Notes: a model not told the origin generated them from the letters alone. A stretch of 60,412 bases of DNA from Clostridiaceae bacterium (GCA_012518025.1 JAAYTP010000128.1:1-60412), one strand, 5' to 3'; shown: positions 26,955 to 37,838, numbered from the stretch's first letter. Made by a program: numbers and translations.

Positions 26955-28247
26955 TTAATCCAGAAAACCTTTGTAATGCCTCATCATCAACTGTGATTCT
27001 ACCTGCTTCATGGTCTCCAGGGCAACGCCAACCATGATAAGTACAGATGTGCCGCCGAACCACATGTTGTGGAGACCGGTGACGAACCCAAGCAAGATGG
27101 GTAATACAGCAACCACAGCCAGGAAGAATGCACCGAACCATGTAATGCGGTTCAGTACTTTTGCAATGTATTCCGAGGTAGGCTTACCCGGGCGTATTCC
27201 TGGAATAAACCCGCCGTTTTTCCTGATGTTGTTTGCCAACTCCACCGGATTAAACACCATGATGGTGTAGAAAAAGGTGAAGAACAGGATAAGCAGTCCG
27301 TATACCAGCATATATACCGGGCTCCTGTTAAAGTTCATGAGAGCCAGAAGGAACTTGCTGGTTGTATTGGGCGCCACCAAACCAATAATGGTGGGGAAGA
27401 ACGCCAGTATGGACATGGCAAAGATGATGGGGATAACGCCGGCCACATTCACCTTCATTGGGATATGTGTGCTCTGGCCTCCATACATTTTCCTTCCAAC
27501 CACTCTCTTGGCATACTGCACAGGAATCCTTCTCTCTGCCTGTGTAACCCAAATGACAAACATGATGACGGCCACAAAGACCACCACAATAGCTGCTAAT
27601 ATCAGTATACCGATGGCAAGCTTCCCATCATAGGCATATGCCTTCACAATGCCGTACAATGCGCTTGCACCATCAGGAGCTCTTGAAATAATGTTGACAA
27701 AGATGATGAGCGATATACCATTGCCTATTCCATATTCATTTATCTGCTCGCCCAACCACATGATAAAGGCGGTACCTGCTGTAAGAGCAAAGGTGATAGT
27801 CAGGAATGAAATAGTGCTGGGCTTCACAATGGCGCCCCTGAACCCAATATATGTGAAAGTGGCCTGAAGGAAACCAAGTATCACTGTTCCGTAGCGCACC
27901 CATTGGGCCAGCTTCTTCCTTCCTTCCTCGCCTTCCTTCTGGAGCCTTTCCAGAGCGGGAATGGCTATGGTCAAAAGCTGCATAATAATTGATGCATTAA
28001 TATAAGGAGTGATGGACATGGCAAATATACTTGCCCGTTCAAATGCGCCGCCGCCAATGATGTTCAGAAAACCAAACAGTCCACCCTGGCCTTGAGCCAA
28101 TTCTCTCAGTGCTACATCGCTCAGTCCGGGGACAGGGATGTACACACCCACTCGATAGACAAGAAGAAGCAAGAAACTAGCAAGGATCTTCTTCTTCAAA
28201 TCCGGAATCTTCCAAGCGCTTTTGAGTGGGGTCAGAAAGTTTTCCAT
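26955..28247 (-). CDS. secY: Protein translocase channel SecY
   Basis: SecY forms the membrane channel for protein export and insertion. The 430-residue protein has ten predicted transmembrane segments; visible family markers are PGLSDVALRELAQ in the first periplasmic segment, GIGNGISLIIF, and the cytosolic loop FNPVELANNIRKNGGFIPGI (residues near 330-350). It follows rplO directly, as in the spc operon. Confidence 0.98.
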   Translation of the reverse strand: MENFLTPLKSAWKIPDLKKKILASFLLLLVYRVGVYIPVPGLSDVALRELAQGQGGLFGFLNIIGGGAFERASIFAMSITPYINASIIMQLLTIAIPALERLQKEGEEGRKKLAQWVRYGTVILGFLQATFTYIGFRGAIVKPSTISFLTITFALTAGTAFIMWLGEQINEYGIGNGISLIIFVNIISRAPDGASALYGIVKAYAYDGKLAIGILILAAIVVVFVAVIMFVIWVTQAERRIPVQYAKRVVGRKMYGGQSTHIPMKVNVAGVIPIIFAMSILAFFPTIIGLVAPNTTSKFLLALMNFNRSPVYMLVYGLLILFFTFFYTIMVFNPVELANNIRKNGGFIPGIRPGKPTSEYIAKVLNRITWFGAFFLAVVAVLPILLGFVTGLHNMWFGGTSVLIMVGVALETMKQVESQLMMRHYKGFLD

Positions 28248-28697
28248 TTATACCACCTCTGCCTTTCCTCCTAAAGCTTGAATCTTTTCGGAAGCTGTTT
28301 TTGTAAATCTGGCAGCCTTAACATTCAATTTCTTTGTCAGATTGCCGTTACCTAAAATGACAATGCCGTCATTGATCTTCTTGATGATACCGTTTGCCTT
28401 TAATAGTTCGGCTGTAACCTCAGTGCCATTCTCAAAAACCTCCAGGTCTGATAGCTTCACTTCGGAATACACCTTTCTGAATTCATAGTTGTTAAAGCCT
28501 CTCTTGGGGACTCTTCTGTAAAGAGGCATCTGGCCGCCCTCAAAGCCTGGTTTTACACCGCCGCCAGATCTTGCCTTCTGGCCTTTTGATCCCCTGCCGG
28601 CAGTTAAACCGTTACCAGAACCGTAGCCTCTTCCTTTTCTCTTGGGAGCCTTATTAGGCGCTCCAGATTTCAATTCATGCAAGCTCACCGGTCGCAC
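28248..28697 (-). CDS. rplO: Ribosomal protein L15
   Basis: A 149-residue large-subunit protein. The N-terminal half is a long Gly/Lys/Arg-rich extension ([18 protein letters not shown]) that threads into 23S rRNA; the rest is the globular fold. The stop directly adjoins the secY ATG. Confidence 0.98.
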   Translation of the reverse strand: MRPVSLHELKSGAPNKAPKRKGRGYGSGNGLTAGRGSKGQKARSGGGVKPGFEGGQMPLYRRVPKRGFNNYEFRKVYSEVKLSDLEVFENGTEVTAELLKANGIIKKINDGIVILGNGNLTKKLNVKAARFTKTASEKIQALGGKAEVV

Positions 28698-28702
28698 CTC
28701 CT

Positions 28703-28882
28703 TTACGCTTCCTCAACACTCACTAGATGTGATACCTTTTCGATCATTCCGCGAATCTGAGGATTGTCCTTCTGTTCAACGGTCTGTCCAATTTTGCGAA
28801 GACCGAGAGCGGCTATCGTAGCCTTCTGATCTTGTTTCGCCCTTATTGTACTCTTTTTCAGAGTAATTTTTAAATTGCCCAT
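28703..28882 (-). CDS. rpmD: Ribosomal protein L30
   Basis: A short gene of 59 codons. The product starts [20 protein letters not shown], continues [20 protein letters not shown] and ends in EEA, a good match to bacterial L30. AGGAGG lies 8 bases before the ATG. The position between rpsE and rplO is standard for the spc operon. Confidence 0.97.
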   Translation of the reverse strand: MGNLKITLKKSTIRAKQDQKATIAALGLRKIGQTVEQKDNPQIRGMIEKVSHLVSVEEA

Positions 28883-28895
28883 TGAAAGCTACCTC

Positions 28896-29396
28896 CTAAT
28901 CCCGGATTTCTTCAACGCTCTTGCCTCTGAGCTTGGCCACCTTCTCAAGGGTCATCAGCCTTGAAAGTCCGTCCATGGTGGCCCTGACCATATTGGTCGG
29001 ATTATTGGATCCCAAAGATTTTGTGTAAATATCGCGTACACCCGCAAGTTCCAAGACGGCTCTCACAGGTCCGCCGGCAATAACACCGGTACCTTCCTGG
29101 CCCGGCTTCAGTAAAACCCTGCCTGCACCGTATACACCCAAAATCTCATGAGGAATGGTGGTGTTCTCCATAGGTATGAAGATCAGGTTTTTCTTTGCAT
29201 CTTCTATACCCTTGCGAATAGCATCAGGAATTTCTGTTGCCTTTCCGCTGCCGACACCCACATATCCATTTTCGTCGCCTACTACGACCAGAGCGCTGAA
29301 ACGGAAGTTCCTACCACCCTTTACAACCTTGGTGACACGGCTTATATTCACTACCTTTTCCTTTAGGTCCAGAGTATTTGGATCAATCTTCTGCAA
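28896..29396 (-). CDS. rpsE: Ribosomal protein S5
   Basis: A 166-residue small-subunit protein affecting decoding fidelity and spectinomycin response. The N-terminal double-stranded-RNA-binding-like domain contains [19 protein letters not shown] and [14 protein letters not shown]; the S5 C-terminal domain follows ([16 protein letters not shown]). The VVKGGRNF loop, where resistance changes occur in other species, looks unaltered. Confidence 0.98.
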   Translation of the reverse strand: MQKIDPNTLDLKEKVVNISRVTKVVKGGRNFRFSALVVVGDENGYVGVGSGKATEIPDAIRKGIEDAKKNLIFIPMENTTIPHEILGVYGAGRVLLKPGQEGTGVIAGGPVRAVLELAGVRDIYTKSLGSNNPTNMVRATMDGLSRLMTLEKVAKLRGKSVEEIRD

Positions 29397-29426
29397 TGTG
29401 TTTCCCTCCTTACTCGGAAATCCGGA

Positions 29427-29795
29427 TTAAAAATCCAGACCGGCTTCTCTTGCACCATCAGCCAGTTCTTTAACCCTGCCATGATAAAGGTAGCCGCCTC
29501 TGTCGAAAACTACCTGTTTAATTCCTTTTTCCAAAGCCTTATTACCGATCAGCTTTCCCACTTCTCTGGCCGCCGCTTTATTGCCTGCGTTTGCAAACTT
29601 TCCCTTCAGGGCCTCATCAAGAGTGGAAGCAGCAACAAGAGTGGTGCCTTTTATATCATCGATAATCTGTGCATATATATGCTTAGCGCTTCTGAAAACA
29701 CAGAGCCGTGGCTTCTCGGATGTGCCTGCAATCTTTTTGCGCACCCGTACATGCTTACGGATTCTGACTTTGTTCCTGTCAATTTGCTTGATCAT
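29427..29795 (-). CDS. rplR: Ribosomal protein L18
   Basis: A 122-residue 5S rRNA-binding protein. Basic N-terminus ([16 protein letters not shown]) and the core [14 protein letters not shown] and [20 protein letters not shown] are typical. 30 bases upstream of rpsE. Confidence 0.98.
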   Translation of the reverse strand: MIKQIDRNKVRIRKHVRVRKKIAGTSEKPRLCVFRSAKHIYAQIIDDIKGTTLVAASTLDEALKGKFANAGNKAAAREVGKLIGNKALEKGIKQVVFDRGGYLYHGRVKELADGAREAGLDF

Positions 29796-29815
29796 TCCAC
29801 ACTCACTCTCCTCTC

Positions 29816-30352
29816 TTATTTACCGGCCTTGCCTTCCTTGCGGATAATGACTTCACCAGCGTACTTGATTCCCTTGCCCTTATACGGCTCAGGCGGACGT
29901 TTCATACGAATCTTGGCTGCAACTTCACCCACAGCCTGCTTATCTGCGCCTTTAACGATAATCTTATCGGGCGACGGTACTTCAATGGTAATTCCAGCCG
30001 GCTCCTCCATCTCAACAGGATGGGAATATCCGAGAGTCAGAACGAGCTTCTTACCTTGTTTTTGGGCTCTGAATCCAACGCCCACAATCTCAAGATGCTT
30101 CTCGAAACCCTGCGTAACACCTGTTACCATATTGCTGAGCAATGACCTTGTCAAGCCATGCAAAGCACGGTTTGTTTTTTCATCATTGGGTCTGGTGACA
30201 ACCAGGGTGTTTCCTTCTTTCTTAATGACCATATTACTGTGGAATGTTTCAACCAGGGTACCCTTGGGTCCTTTAACTGTCACTTCCTGACCGTTGATCT
30301 TAACATCCACACCTGCCGGGATCTCTACCGGCATTCTGCCTATACGAGACAT
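29816..30352 (-). CDS. rplF: Ribosomal protein L6
   Basis: A 178-residue large-subunit protein with two similar alpha/beta domains, near the factor-binding site. It opens [16 protein letters not shown] and ends with [14 protein letters not shown], the family signature. Standard neighbours rpsH and rplR. Confidence 0.98.
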   Translation of the reverse strand: MSRIGRMPVEIPAGVDVKINGQEVTVKGPKGTLVETFHSNMVIKKEGNTLVVTRPNDEKTNRALHGLTRSLLSNMVTGVTQGFEKHLEIVGVGFRAQKQGKKLVLTLGYSHPVEMEEPAGITIEVPSPDKIIVKGADKQAVGEVAAKIRMKRPPEPYKGKGIKYAGEVIIRKEGKAGK

Positions 30353-30429
30353 ATTGTGTGCACCTCCAGTCCTTAGATTGAGAACAGATTTCTGTTCTTT
30401 TCAGAACTACATAATAATAAGTTTTGTTG

Positions 30430-30828
30430 TTACCAGACAAAGGCAAGAACTTCGCCACCAACGCCAAGCCTTCTTGCTTCCTTATCTGTTACAATTCCCT
30501 TTGATGTGGAAACAATAGCGATTCCCAGGCCTCCAAGAACCTTGGGTATTTCGTTTTTACCGGCATATACCCTCAAGCCGGGTTTGCTGATTCTCTTAAT
30601 GCCGGTTATGACATTCTTCTTGTTATCAACATACTTAAGGGTTACTCTGATAATTCCCTGTTTCTTATCATCTATATCGGCGATTTCCCTGATATATCCT
30701 TCATCCAGCAGGATCTGTGCAATCTGCCTCTTAAGTTTTGATGCAGGAATATCAACGGTTTCATGCTTTGCATCTGCTGCATTTCTGATTCTTGTCAGCA
30801 TATCTGCAATTACATCGGTTGCATGCAT
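30430..30828 (-). CDS. rpsH: Ribosomal protein S8
   Basis: A 132-residue 16S rRNA-binding protein. It has [13 protein letters not shown] at the start and the C-terminal [20 protein letters not shown] block. In E. coli S8 represses the spc operon by binding its own mRNA; no equivalent site is obvious here. Confidence 0.98.
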   Translation of the reverse strand: MHATDVIADMLTRIRNAADAKHETVDIPASKLKRQIAQILLDEGYIREIADIDDKKQGIIRVTLKYVDNKKNVITGIKRISKPGLRVYAGKNEIPKVLGGLGIAIVSTSKGIVTDKEARRLGVGGEVLAFVW

Positions 30829-30853
30829 TGTTACAGACCTCCTTTCGCGACTG

Positions 30854-31039
30854 TTACCAACTTGCCTTCTTTACACCAGGAATCTGACCCTTGTATGCCA
30901 GTTCCCTGAAGCAAATACGGCAAATGCCAAATTTTCTTAGATACGCATGTGGTCTGCCACAGAGCTTGCAACGATTGTAGTATCGTGTCGAGAATTTGGG
31001 TTTTCTTTGCTGCTTTAATATCATGGATTTCTTTGCCAC
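30854..31039 (-). CDS. rpsN: Ribosomal protein S14, zinc type
   Basis: A 61-residue short form of S14 with the zinc pairs CKLC and CRIC (about residues 24-43). This is the zinc-dependent form usual in Gram-positives; the longer zinc-free paralogue is not in the window. GGAGG precedes the ATG, and rplE lies 14 bases upstream. Confidence 0.97.
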   Translation of the reverse strand: MAKKSMILKQQRKPKFSTRYYNRCKLCGRPHAYLRKFGICRICFRELAYKGQIPGVKKASW

Positions 31040-31053
31040 TACAAATACCTCCT

Positions 31054-31596
31054 TTAGCTCCTGGCAAATGGCATTCCGAGAAGCGACAGCAATTCTTTTG
31101 CCTCTTCATCGGTCTTGGCTGTGGTAACAAATGTGATGTCCATACCACGCACCTTTTCTACCTTGTCATATTCAATTTCAGGAAAGATAAGCTGTTCCTT
31201 TATTCCCATGGTGAAATTTCCTCTTCCATCAAAGGAATCCGGGTTAATACCCCTAAAGTCTCTTACCCTTGGAAGACCAACATTGAATAGCTTATCCACA
31301 AACTCGTACATCCTGTCTCCGCGCAGTGTTACCTTGCAGCCGATGCTCATGCCTTCACGGAGCCTAAATGCGGCAACAGATTTTTTAGCCTTGGTAACTA
31401 CCGCCTTTTGACCAGTAATGACAGCAAGCTCGTTGGCTGCGTTCTCAATGGACTTTGGATTTTCCTTAACATCCCCAACTCCCATATTGAGAACAACCTT
31501 TACAAGCTTCGGGATCTGCATGGGGCTCTTGTAATTAAATTTTGCCTGAAGCGCCGGAGCCACTTCTGATTTATATTTGTCAAGCAATCTAGGCAT
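31054..31596 (-). CDS. rplE: Ribosomal protein L5
   Basis: A 180-residue 5S rRNA-binding protein of the central protuberance. Family features: [35 protein letters not shown] and the C-terminal [18 protein letters not shown]. Standard place between rplX and rpsN. Confidence 0.98.
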   Translation of the reverse strand: MPRLLDKYKSEVAPALQAKFNYKSPMQIPKLVKVVLNMGVGDVKENPKSIENAANELAVITGQKAVVTKAKKSVAAFRLREGMSIGCKVTLRGDRMYEFVDKLFNVGLPRVRDFRGINPDSFDGRGNFTMGIKEQLIFPEIEYDKVEKVRGMDITFVTTAKTDEEAKELLSLLGMPFARS

Positions 31597-31619
31597 GCTC
31601 TCTTCAACCTCCTTAAGGA

Positions 31620-31964
31620 TTATTCTTTACCTTCTCTGATAATATCAATTTCTTCTCCGCATTTCTTGCAGATCCGCGCTTTCCCACCGTTTTCGAGAAC
31701 TTTCCTGCCTACTTTGGTTGGAACACCGCATTTCTCGCAGATGAGCATGACCTTATCAGCATAAATGGGAGCTTCCTGGTGAACCAGTCCGCCCTGAAAA
31801 CCCTTATTCGGTCTCGGCTTAACATGCTTGGTAACGATATTCACGCCTTCAACAACGACCTTGTGCTCAATGTGATCCACATCGAGAACTTTTCCTTTTT
31901 TCCCGCCGTCCTTGCCGCTGAGTACGTATACCATATCTCCTTTTTTAACGTGTACTTTTCCCAT
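31620..31964 (-). CDS. rplX: Ribosomal protein L24 with C-terminal zinc ribbon
   Basis: An assembly-initiator protein of the large subunit. The KOW motif [17 protein letters not shown] is at the N-terminus. The C-terminal third has two Cys pairs (CEKC and CKKC) that suggest a bound zinc, a feature of many Firmicutes. 114 residues, about ten longer than the E. coli form. Confidence 0.97.
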   Translation of the reverse strand: MGKVHVKKGDMVYVLSGKDGGKKGKVLDVDHIEHKVVVEGVNIVTKHVKPRPNKGFQGGLVHQEAPIYADKVMLICEKCGVPTKVGRKVLENGGKARICKKCGEEIDIIREGKE

Positions 31965-31981
31965 GAGTCAAGCCTCCTTCC

Positions 31982-32350
31982 TTACAGCACTTCCGGCGCA
32001 AGAGAAATAATCTTCATGTAGTCCTTTTCCCTGAGTTCCCTTGCAACGGGGCCAAAAATACGGGTTCCTCTTGGGCTGCCATCGTCCTTGAGAATAACAG
32101 CCGCATTCTCATCAAAGCGTATCAGCGAACCGTCCGGTCTTTTCAATCCCTTAACCGAACGAACAATAACCGCTCTTACAATTTCACCTTTCTTGACAAC
32201 ACCGCCGGGCGTTGCGTTTTTAACCGAACAGACGATCACATCGCCTATGTTGGCATATTTTCTTTTTGAACCGCCCAGGACTTTTATGCACATCAATTCC
32301 TTGGCGCCAGTGTTGTCAGCCGACTTCAAATATGTCTGTGCTTGAATCAT
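31982..32350 (-). CDS. rplN: Ribosomal protein L14
   Basis: A 122-residue beta-barrel protein at the subunit interface. Markers: [20 protein letters not shown] at the start and [16 protein letters not shown] near the end. 15 bases after rpsQ. Confidence 0.98.
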   Translation of the reverse strand: MIQAQTYLKSADNTGAKELMCIKVLGGSKRKYANIGDVIVCSVKNATPGGVVKKGEIVRAVIVRSVKGLKRPDGSLIRFDENAAVILKDDGSPRGTRIFGPVARELREKDYMKIISLAPEVL

Positions 32351-32365
32351 TTCCTGCGCCTCCTC

Positions 32366-32632
32366 TTACTTCGCTTTCTCGATGATCTTAACCAAACGCC
32401 ATCTCTTGTCCCTGCTCAGCGGTCTGGTTTCCATAATCTCAACGCGATCACCGATATTGCATTCATTATTTTCGTCATGGGCCTTGAACTTGGTTGTTCT
32501 CTTCATGATCTTCTTGTAAAGCGGATGCTTTACATTATCCTCAACAGCCACGACAATGGTTTTATCCATTTTATCACTTACAACCCTTCCAATTCGGGTT
32601 TTCCTCAAATTCCTTTCAGCCACGCGAAACAA
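32366..32632 (-). CDS. rpsQ: Ribosomal protein S17
   Basis: An 88-residue OB-fold protein of the small subunit. It contains [20 protein letters not shown] and [18 protein letters not shown], the family signature. Its start is preceded by GGAGG. Confidence 0.98.
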   Translation of the reverse strand: MFRVAERNLRKTRIGRVVSDKMDKTIVVAVEDNVKHPLYKKIMKRTTKFKAHDENNECNIGDRVEIMETRPLSRDKRWRLVKIIEKAK

Positions 32633-32656
32633 ACCTCCTTCCGGTTTAAAGGCCCA

Positions 32657-32869
32657 TTAAGCCTTCCTTGTTGCAAGTTCCTTTTCACGAATGATAGTCT
32701 TCACCCGTGCGATATCCTTCTTTACTGCCTTCAGCTTCATAGGATTCTCAAGCTGGCTTGTAGCATGCTGGAACCTTAGCTTAAACAATTCGGCCTTGAG
32801 TTCGTTGAGCTCCTCATTGAGTTCGTCACGCGTCTTTTCCCTGAGCTCTTTCAGATCAGAAGCTTTCAT
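32657..32869 (-). CDS. rpmC: Ribosomal protein L29
   Basis: A 70-residue two-helix protein at the exit tunnel that contributes to binding of SRP and trigger factor. It starts [20 protein letters not shown] and has the [20 protein letters not shown] core. The ATG at 32869 lies 1 base after the rplP stop with its ribosome binding site inside the rplP end, so translation is likely coupled. A GTG three codons upstream overlaps rplP and is less likely. Confidence 0.96.
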   Translation of the reverse strand: MKASDLKELREKTRDELNEELNELKAELFKLRFQHATSQLENPMKLKAVKKDIARVKTIIREKELATRKA

Positions 32870-32870
32870 T

Positions 32871-33293
32871 CTATACACCTACCTCTTCGTTACGTGCTAT
32901 GATCTTGCACTTTACAGGCAACTTGTGGGACGCAAGTCTTAATGCTTCCCTGGCTATATCTTCCGGAACGCCTGCGATTTCAAACAATACGCGCCCCGGC
33001 TTGACAACGGCCACCCAGTACTCGGGGGATCCTTTACCTGAACCCATACGAGTCTCGGCAGGCTTTTGGGTAACCGGCTTGTCTGGGAAAATCTTAATCC
33101 AGACATGCCCGCCTCTTCTTACAAAACGGGTCATGGCAACACGAGCTGCTTCAATCTGATTGCTTGTGATCCATGCCGGTTCTGTGGCCTGCAATCCGAA
33201 CTCACCGTATGCAATGGTATTGCCGCGGGTTGCCTTACCGGTCATGCGCCCTCTCTGGACCCTTCTGTATTTAACTCTCTTAGGCATTAGCAT
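32871..33293 (-). CDS. rplP: Ribosomal protein L16
   Basis: L16 helps place tRNA in the A and P sites. The 140-residue chain has [19 protein letters not shown] at the start and [20 protein letters not shown], the family pattern. The ATG at 33293 overlaps the rpsC stop by one base and has GGGGGAG seven bases before it; the ATG two codons later (33287) is the usual family start and cannot be ruled out. Confidence 0.97.
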   Translation of the reverse strand: MLMPKRVKYRRVQRGRMTGKATRGNTIAYGEFGLQATEPAWITSNQIEAARVAMTRFVRRGGHVWIKIFPDKPVTQKPAETRMGSGKGSPEYWVAVVKPGRVLFEIAGVPEDIAREALRLASHKLPVKCKIIARNEEVGV

Positions 33294-33958
33294 TATGCTT
33301 CTCCCCCTTCCTTCTTCTCCTTCTTCTTGCTGGGAAGAACCTCGCCCTTATAAATCCAAACCTTAACACCTATTTTCCCATAGGTTGTGTCGGCTTCTGC
33401 AAAACCATAGTCGATGTCTGCACGCAGTGTCTGCAAAGGAATAGTGCCTTCGTGGTAGTGCTCAACACGAGCGATTTCAGCACCGCCCAACCTTCCGGAA
33501 ACCTGGGTTTTGATACCCTTTGCGCCAAATTTCATGGCTCTTGACATTGCCTGCTTCATGGCACGGCGGAACGAAATTCGTTTCTCCAATTGCGAGGCAA
33601 TATTCTCAGCAACCAATTGTGCATTTGTTTCGGGAGACTTTATCTCAGTGATGTTGAGAAGAACGCTCTTACCAGTCATCTTCTCAAGTTCCTTCCTGAG
33701 GGCTTCTATGCCCGCTCCCTGCTTGCCAATAATGATACCGGGCTTGGCGGTGTGAATATTGATTTTTACCTTGGCTGCCGCCCGCTCGATCTCTATTCTG
33801 GCAATCCCTGCGATATAAAGCTTTTTCTTAATAAACTTCCGAAGCTTGAAATCCTCAACCAGGAAGCTGCTGTAGTCCTTAGCGTTGGCATACCATTTTG
33901 TATCCCAGTCCTTAATGATTCCAATTCTCAGTCCGTGCGGATTTACTTTCTGGCCCAT
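33293..33958 (-). CDS. rpsC: Ribosomal protein S3
   Basis: A 221-residue small-subunit protein with a KH RNA-binding domain ([19 protein letters not shown], with a GxxG-like GKQG loop) and the C-terminal S3 domain; it lines the mRNA entry tunnel. Very basic, Lys/Glu-rich tail. Overlaps the rplP start by one base. Confidence 0.98.
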   Translation of the reverse strand: MGQKVNPHGLRIGIIKDWDTKWYANAKDYSSFLVEDFKLRKFIKKKLYIAGIARIEIERAAAKVKINIHTAKPGIIIGKQGAGIEALRKELEKMTGKSVLLNITEIKSPETNAQLVAENIASQLEKRISFRRAMKQAMSRAMKFGAKGIKTQVSGRLGGAEIARVEHYHEGTIPLQTLRADIDYGFAEADTTYGKIGVKVWIYKGEVLPSKKKEKKEGGEA

Positions 33959-33970
33959 TCTGCAACCTCC

Positions 33971-34450
33971 CTATTTAGCCTTTTCCTTGAGAACCACTGT
34001 AATATGGCTGGTTCTCTTGCGGATCCTGAACGCCCGACCCTGTGCTCTTGGCCTGATCCTTTTCAGGGTTGGTCCTTGCTCTGCATATATTTCCGATACA
34101 TACAAGCTGTCTCTATCAAGTTCGTTGTTGTTGACCGCATTGGCTTCTGCAGACTTCAGCAGCTTGTACAGAATCTCTGATGCTTTCCTGGGCGTATACT
34201 TCAATATAGCGTAAGCTTCATCAATTCCCTTATTTCTTATAAGATCAATAACCAGCTTGGCCTTTCTGGTGGAAACCCTGGCATGCTTCACAACAGCTCT
34301 GCCTTCGTCCTTACCGATACCAAGAACCTTCCGCTCCTTCTTTGTCAGAACGGGAAGCTTATTGGATTTTCTGCGGCTCTTGCCGTACTGTTCGAGCAGC
34401 TCTTCTTTTTTCTCGAGAAGCTCCTCTTTGGACATAACCTTTCTGCCCAA
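33971..34450 (-). CDS. rplV: Ribosomal protein L22 with N-terminal extension
   Basis: L22 reaches into the nascent-peptide tunnel. The family core begins around residue 51 ([19 protein letters not shown]) and ends with the tunnel-loop region and HITVVLKEK. Before it come ~50 extra charged, helical residues ([19 protein letters not shown]). The start is likely the TTG at 34450, seven bases after AAGGAGG; the GTG at 34468 overlaps that site and the ATG at 34435 is too far. About 159 residues versus the usual ~110. Confidence 0.95.
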   Translation of the reverse strand: MGRKVMSKEELLEKKEELLEQYGKSRRKSNKLPVLTKKERKVLGIGKDEGRAVVKHARVSTRKAKLVIDLIRNKGIDEAYAILKYTPRKASEILYKLLKSAEANAVNNNELDRDSLYVSEIYAEQGPTLKRIRPRAQGRAFRIRKRTSHITVVLKEKAK

Positions 34451-34480
34451 GTCAATTCCTCCTTCCACTTCAGAAAGTAC

Positions 34481-34765
34481 TTACCTCTTAAGTTTTGAGC
34501 CCTTTTCGTCCTTACCGTGGCCTCTGTAGGTACGGGTAGGAGCAAACTCTCCAAGTTTGTGGCCAACCATATCCTCGGTTATATATACCGGTACATGCTT
34601 GCGGCCATCATGGACTGCAATTGTGTGACCGACCATCTGTGGAAAGATAGTGGATGCACGGGACCAGGTTTTTATAACCCTATTCTCGTTTTTATCATTC
34701 ATGTCGACAATTCTGGATAAAAGCCTTTCATCAACAAAAGGACCTTTTTTCAGCGATCTACCCAC
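34481..34765 (-). CDS. rpsS: Ribosomal protein S19
   Basis: A 94-residue protein of the small-subunit head, partner of S13. It starts [16 protein letters not shown] and carries [20 protein letters not shown] and [13 protein letters not shown]. 23 bases after rplB. Confidence 0.98.
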   Translation of the reverse strand: MGRSLKKGPFVDERLLSRIVDMNDKNENRVIKTWSRASTIFPQMVGHTIAVHDGRKHVPVYITEDMVGHKLGEFAPTRTYRGHGKDEKGSKLKR

Positions 34766-34788
34766 GGTACAAACCTCCTTCCAGCATA

Positions 34789-35622
34789 CTACTTGCTGTT
34801 GCGTCTCTTAACAATTAGTTTATCGCTCTGCTTGTTCTTCTTACGGGTCTTGTAACCGAGTGTCGGCTTACCCCAAGGTGTAACAGGACTTGGCATACCG
34901 ATGGGGGATTTGCCTTCGCCACCACCGTGAGGATGGTCGCTGGGATTCATGACGACACCGCGAACGGTTGGTCTGAAGCCCATCCAGCGCTTTCTGCCGG
35001 CCTTGCCGATTGAAATATTCTCATGCTCGACATTTCCCACCTGACCAATGGTTGCCTTGCAACGGATGTTGACCTTCCGAACCTCTCCGGATGGAAGCCT
35101 GATCTGAGCATAACCACCTTCCTTAGCCATGAGCTGAGCAAGGTTTCCTGCTGCACGAACAAGCTGACCACCTTTACCAGGCTTTAACTCAATGTTGTGT
35201 ATAACTGTACCCAGAGGAATATTCTCCAGAGGCAGCGCATTACCCAGCTTGATATCTGCATCCGGTCCCGAAACCACCTGATCGCCCACTTTTAGCCCAT
35301 CGGGTGCAAGAATATATCTCCGCTCGCCGTCAATATAGGTGAGCAAAGCAATGCGGGCCGATCTGTTAGGATCGTATTCAATGGCCGAAACCTTTGCGGG
35401 AATACTGTCCTTATCCCTCTTAAAGTCTATAATTCTGTACTTCTGCTTTGCGCCGCCGCCGCGATGGCGTACGGTTATCCTTCCGTAGGAGTTTCTTCCG
35501 CCCTTTCTTTTCCGCGGAGCAAGAAGGCTCTTCTCCGGATCCTTCCTGGTAATCTCCTCAAATGTCGATACAGACATAAATCTTCTTGCAGGAGATGTAG
35601 GATTGTATTTCTTTACTGACAT
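34789..35622 (-). CDS. rplB: Ribosomal protein L2
   Basis: The largest protein of the peptidyl-transferase neighbourhood (277 residues). It has the [10 protein letters not shown]-type start, [15 protein letters not shown] and the C-terminal loop with the conserved functional His ([14 protein letters not shown]). 100 bases separate it from rplW, wider than most gaps here, with no other gene visible in between. Confidence 0.98.
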   Translation of the reverse strand: MSVKKYNPTSPARRFMSVSTFEEITRKDPEKSLLAPRKRKGGRNSYGRITVRHRGGGAKQKYRIIDFKRDKDSIPAKVSAIEYDPNRSARIALLTYIDGERRYILAPDGLKVGDQVVSGPDADIKLGNALPLENIPLGTVIHNIELKPGKGGQLVRAAGNLAQLMAKEGGYAQIRLPSGEVRKVNIRCKATIGQVGNVEHENISIGKAGRKRWMGFRPTVRGVVMNPSDHPHGGGEGKSPIGMPSPVTPWGKPTLGYKTRKKNKQSDKLIVKRRNSK

Positions 35623-35721
35623 TTCTTTCTTCCACTCCTTTATAATGTTGGGAACAAGCCGTTATCAGGACGAGTGCAGATCCTATATCTCCGACTTGTC
35701 CGAAATCTTATACTTCAATAA

Positions 35722-36075
35722 TTACTGGCCTACACCGAACTCTTCAATGGTTGTCTTGTATTTCTTGGCGGTAGTGATCTCTTTGCCGCCCTTGCCCATA
35801 TAGGTCACTGGCTGAGGATCGGTGTCGATGGTTACAATAGCCTTCTTGAAGGCTTCGGTCTTACCCACATGAACGCCCATTCGCTTTTCCTTGCCCTGGT
35901 AGTTCATGGTATTGACTGCCAGAACCTTTACCTGGAAAAGCTTCTCAACGGCGCCCTTGATCTCTGTCTTTGTGGACTTTTTATCTACGATAAAGGTGTA
36001 CTTGCCTTCGGCTATCTCCAGATTGCTCTTCTCGGTAATGTACGGGCGAATAATGATATCTTCCGCGCGTCTCAT
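35722..36075 (-). CDS. rplW: Ribosomal protein L23
   Basis: L23 sits at the tunnel exit and docks trigger factor and SRP. The 117-residue protein has IIRPYITEKSNLEIAEGKYT and VNTMNYQGKEKRMG. It is ~20 residues longer than typical because of a C-terminal tail (KKYKTTIEEFGVGQ). Start overlaps the rplD stop by one base. Confidence 0.97.
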   Translation of the reverse strand: MRRAEDIIIRPYITEKSNLEIAEGKYTFIVDKKSTKTEIKGAVEKLFQVKVLAVNTMNYQGKEKRMGVHVGKTEAFKKAIVTIDTDPQPVTYMGKGGKEITTAKKYKTTIEEFGVGQ

Positions 36076-36698
36076 TATGCATACACCTCCTCAATCTTTG
36101 CAATGGCTTCCCTGGTGACAATAAACTTCTTGTACCTGAGAATGTCGTAGGTATTGATGGTGTTCACCAGAGCAGTCTTCACACCTCTTATATTTCTGGA
36201 AGACTTGATGACATTTTCGTCCACTGCGGGAAGCACGATCAAAGCTGATGCATCCACATTCAGTTTGTCCAATACCTTTGCCATTTCCTTGGTCTTGATG
36301 GCTTCAAGCTTCAACTCGTCCAAAACCATCATGTTGTTCTCGAGAACCTTGCTGGTAAGAGCGCTTTTAAGAGCCAGTCTCTTAACCTTCTTTGGCAGGG
36401 TATAGCTGTAGCTTCTGGGTCTGGGCCCTAAAGCAACACCGCCGCCCACCCACTGGGGAGAGCGAATACTGCCATGACGGGCACGACCGGTTCCCTTCTG
36501 TCTCCAGGGTTTCCTTCCACCGCCTCTTACTTCCGCCCTTGTTTTGGTGGACTGAGTGCCCTGCCTTGCATTGGCAAGAATGTTCACAACTGCGGCATGC
36601 ATTGCCGTCTTATTTACTTCCACGCCGAATACGTCATCACTGAGAATCATATCGCCGACCTTTTGGCCGTCCATATTATAAACATCTACTTTTGGCAT
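36075..36698 (-). CDS. rplD: Ribosomal protein L4
   Basis: A 207-residue assembly protein with a tunnel loop ([20 protein letters not shown], then [13 protein letters not shown]). In E. coli L4 also represses the S10 operon through the leader; here the leader has an attenuator-like hairpin. The start is preceded by AAGGAGG. Confidence 0.98.
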   Translation of the reverse strand: MPKVDVYNMDGQKVGDMILSDDVFGVEVNKTAMHAAVVNILANARQGTQSTKTRAEVRGGGRKPWRQKGTGRARHGSIRSPQWVGGGVALGPRPRSYSYTLPKKVKRLALKSALTSKVLENNMMVLDELKLEAIKTKEMAKVLDKLNVDASALIVLPAVDENVIKSSRNIRGVKTALVNTINTYDILRYKKFIVTREAIAKIEEVYA

Positions 36699-36728
36699 AT
36701 TTTATCCTCCTTCCGAGCTAGTCTTTCG

Positions 36729-37361
36729 TTATGCCTTTACCGAATTCTTGATCACAAGGAGGCCGCCCTTTGGACCGGGTACTGCGCCCTTAACGAGCAA
36801 AAGTCCTCTTTCAGCGTCTACCTTTACAATCGACAGATTCTGAACGGTCACTTTTTCAGCTCCCATATGGCCCGGCATGCCTTTTCCCTTGAAAATACGG
36901 CTCGGATCGGAAGTGCCGCCCATGGAGCCAATGCCTCTGTGATAGCCCGAACCGTGGGACATACGACCCCGTCCTGTTCCAAAACGCTTTACCGTTCCTG
37001 CAAAGCCCTTACCCTTGGAAATACCGGAGACATCAACCTTGTCGCCATCCTGGAACATGTCCTCAACTTTGATGACACTTCCCACTTCGTAACCGGAGAT
37101 ATCATCAAGCCTGAATTCCCTGAGATATCTCTTTGTGGAGGTCTTAGCCTTTTCGAACTGACCTTTTTCGGGCTTGTTGAGCCTTTTGGCCGGGATGTCT
37201 TCATAGCCCACCTTGATGGCATTATATCCGTCAATCTCCTCGGTTTTCTTCTGAACAACCGATACAGGCCCAGCGGCAATAACGGTAACCGGCAGCATAT
37301 CGCCGTTTTCGGTAAATACCTGAGTCATACCTATCTTTTTACCAAGCATGCATTTTTTCAT
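36729..37361 (-). CDS. rplC: Ribosomal protein L3
   Basis: A 210-residue early-assembly protein. It starts [20 protein letters not shown] and holds the finger [20 protein letters not shown] that reaches towards the peptidyl-transferase centre. AGGAGG precedes the ATG. 56 bases after rpsJ. Confidence 0.98.
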   Translation of the reverse strand: MKKCMLGKKIGMTQVFTENGDMLPVTVIAAGPVSVVQKKTEEIDGYNAIKVGYEDIPAKRLNKPEKGQFEKAKTSTKRYLREFRLDDISGYEVGSVIKVEDMFQDGDKVDVSGISKGKGFAGTVKRFGTGRGRMSHGSGYHRGIGSMGGTSDPSRIFKGKGMPGHMGAEKVTVQNLSIVKVDAERGLLLVKGAVPGPKGGLLVIKNSVKA

Positions 37362-37417
37362 CTTTTAAATACCTCCTGTCATTGGTTCAGCCATGCTGAA
37401 CTTAACATCATCCATTC

Positions 37418-37729
37418 CTAGAGTTTAATTTCGATATCCACTCCTGCCGGAAGATCCAGCCTCATAAGTGCGTCAACCGTCTTTGGTGTAGGCATAAGTA
37501 TATCGATAAGTCTCTTGTGTGTTCTCATCTCAAACTGCTCGCGAGAGTCCTTATACTTATGGGGAGCCCTAAGTATGGTTACGATTTCCTTCCTTGTGGG
37601 AAGGGGTACAGGCCCCGAAACCTTAGCACCCGTTCTCTTTGCAGTCTCGACAATCTTCTCGGCTGACTGATCAATAACCTGATGATCAAAAGCCTTCAGC
37701 CTGATTCTGATTTTCTGTTTGTTCGCCAT
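37418..37729 (-). CDS. rpsJ: Ribosomal protein S10
   Basis: First gene of the S10 operon; S10 (103 residues) belongs to the small-subunit head and is also NusE, partner of NusB in antitermination. It starts [20 protein letters not shown]. The ATG at 37729 lies 7 bases after AGGAGG; a TTG two codons upstream is closer than ideal. The family tail [19 protein letters not shown] is intact. Confidence 0.97.
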   Translation of the reverse strand: MANKQKIRIRLKAFDHQVIDQSAEKIVETAKRTGAKVSGPVPLPTRKEIVTILRAPHKYKDSREQFEMRTHKRLIDILMPTPKTVDALMRLDLPAGVDIEIKL

Positions 37730-37813
37730 ATACAAACCTCCTCAAGTTATGATTCTGCTGGCGCAACAAGCTGTTCTCTGTACACTCTGCCGGGTGTTCC
37801 ATGTTTAATCATA

Positions 37814-37838
37814 GTAAAAGCCCAGATTTATCCTGGGC
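37814..37838 (-). terminator. Attenuator-like hairpin in the S10 leader
   Basis: GCCCAG-N7-CTGGGC followed by TTTTACT on the minus strand, about 90 bases before rpsJ inside the ~250-base leader. The short T run suggests conditional termination, for example by ribosomal-protein feedback. Confidence 0.55.

Noticed and set aside
36474-37421. 315-codon plus-strand frame across rplD and rplC
   Set aside because: It spans two real genes and their gap on the opposite strand; composition is not protein-like.
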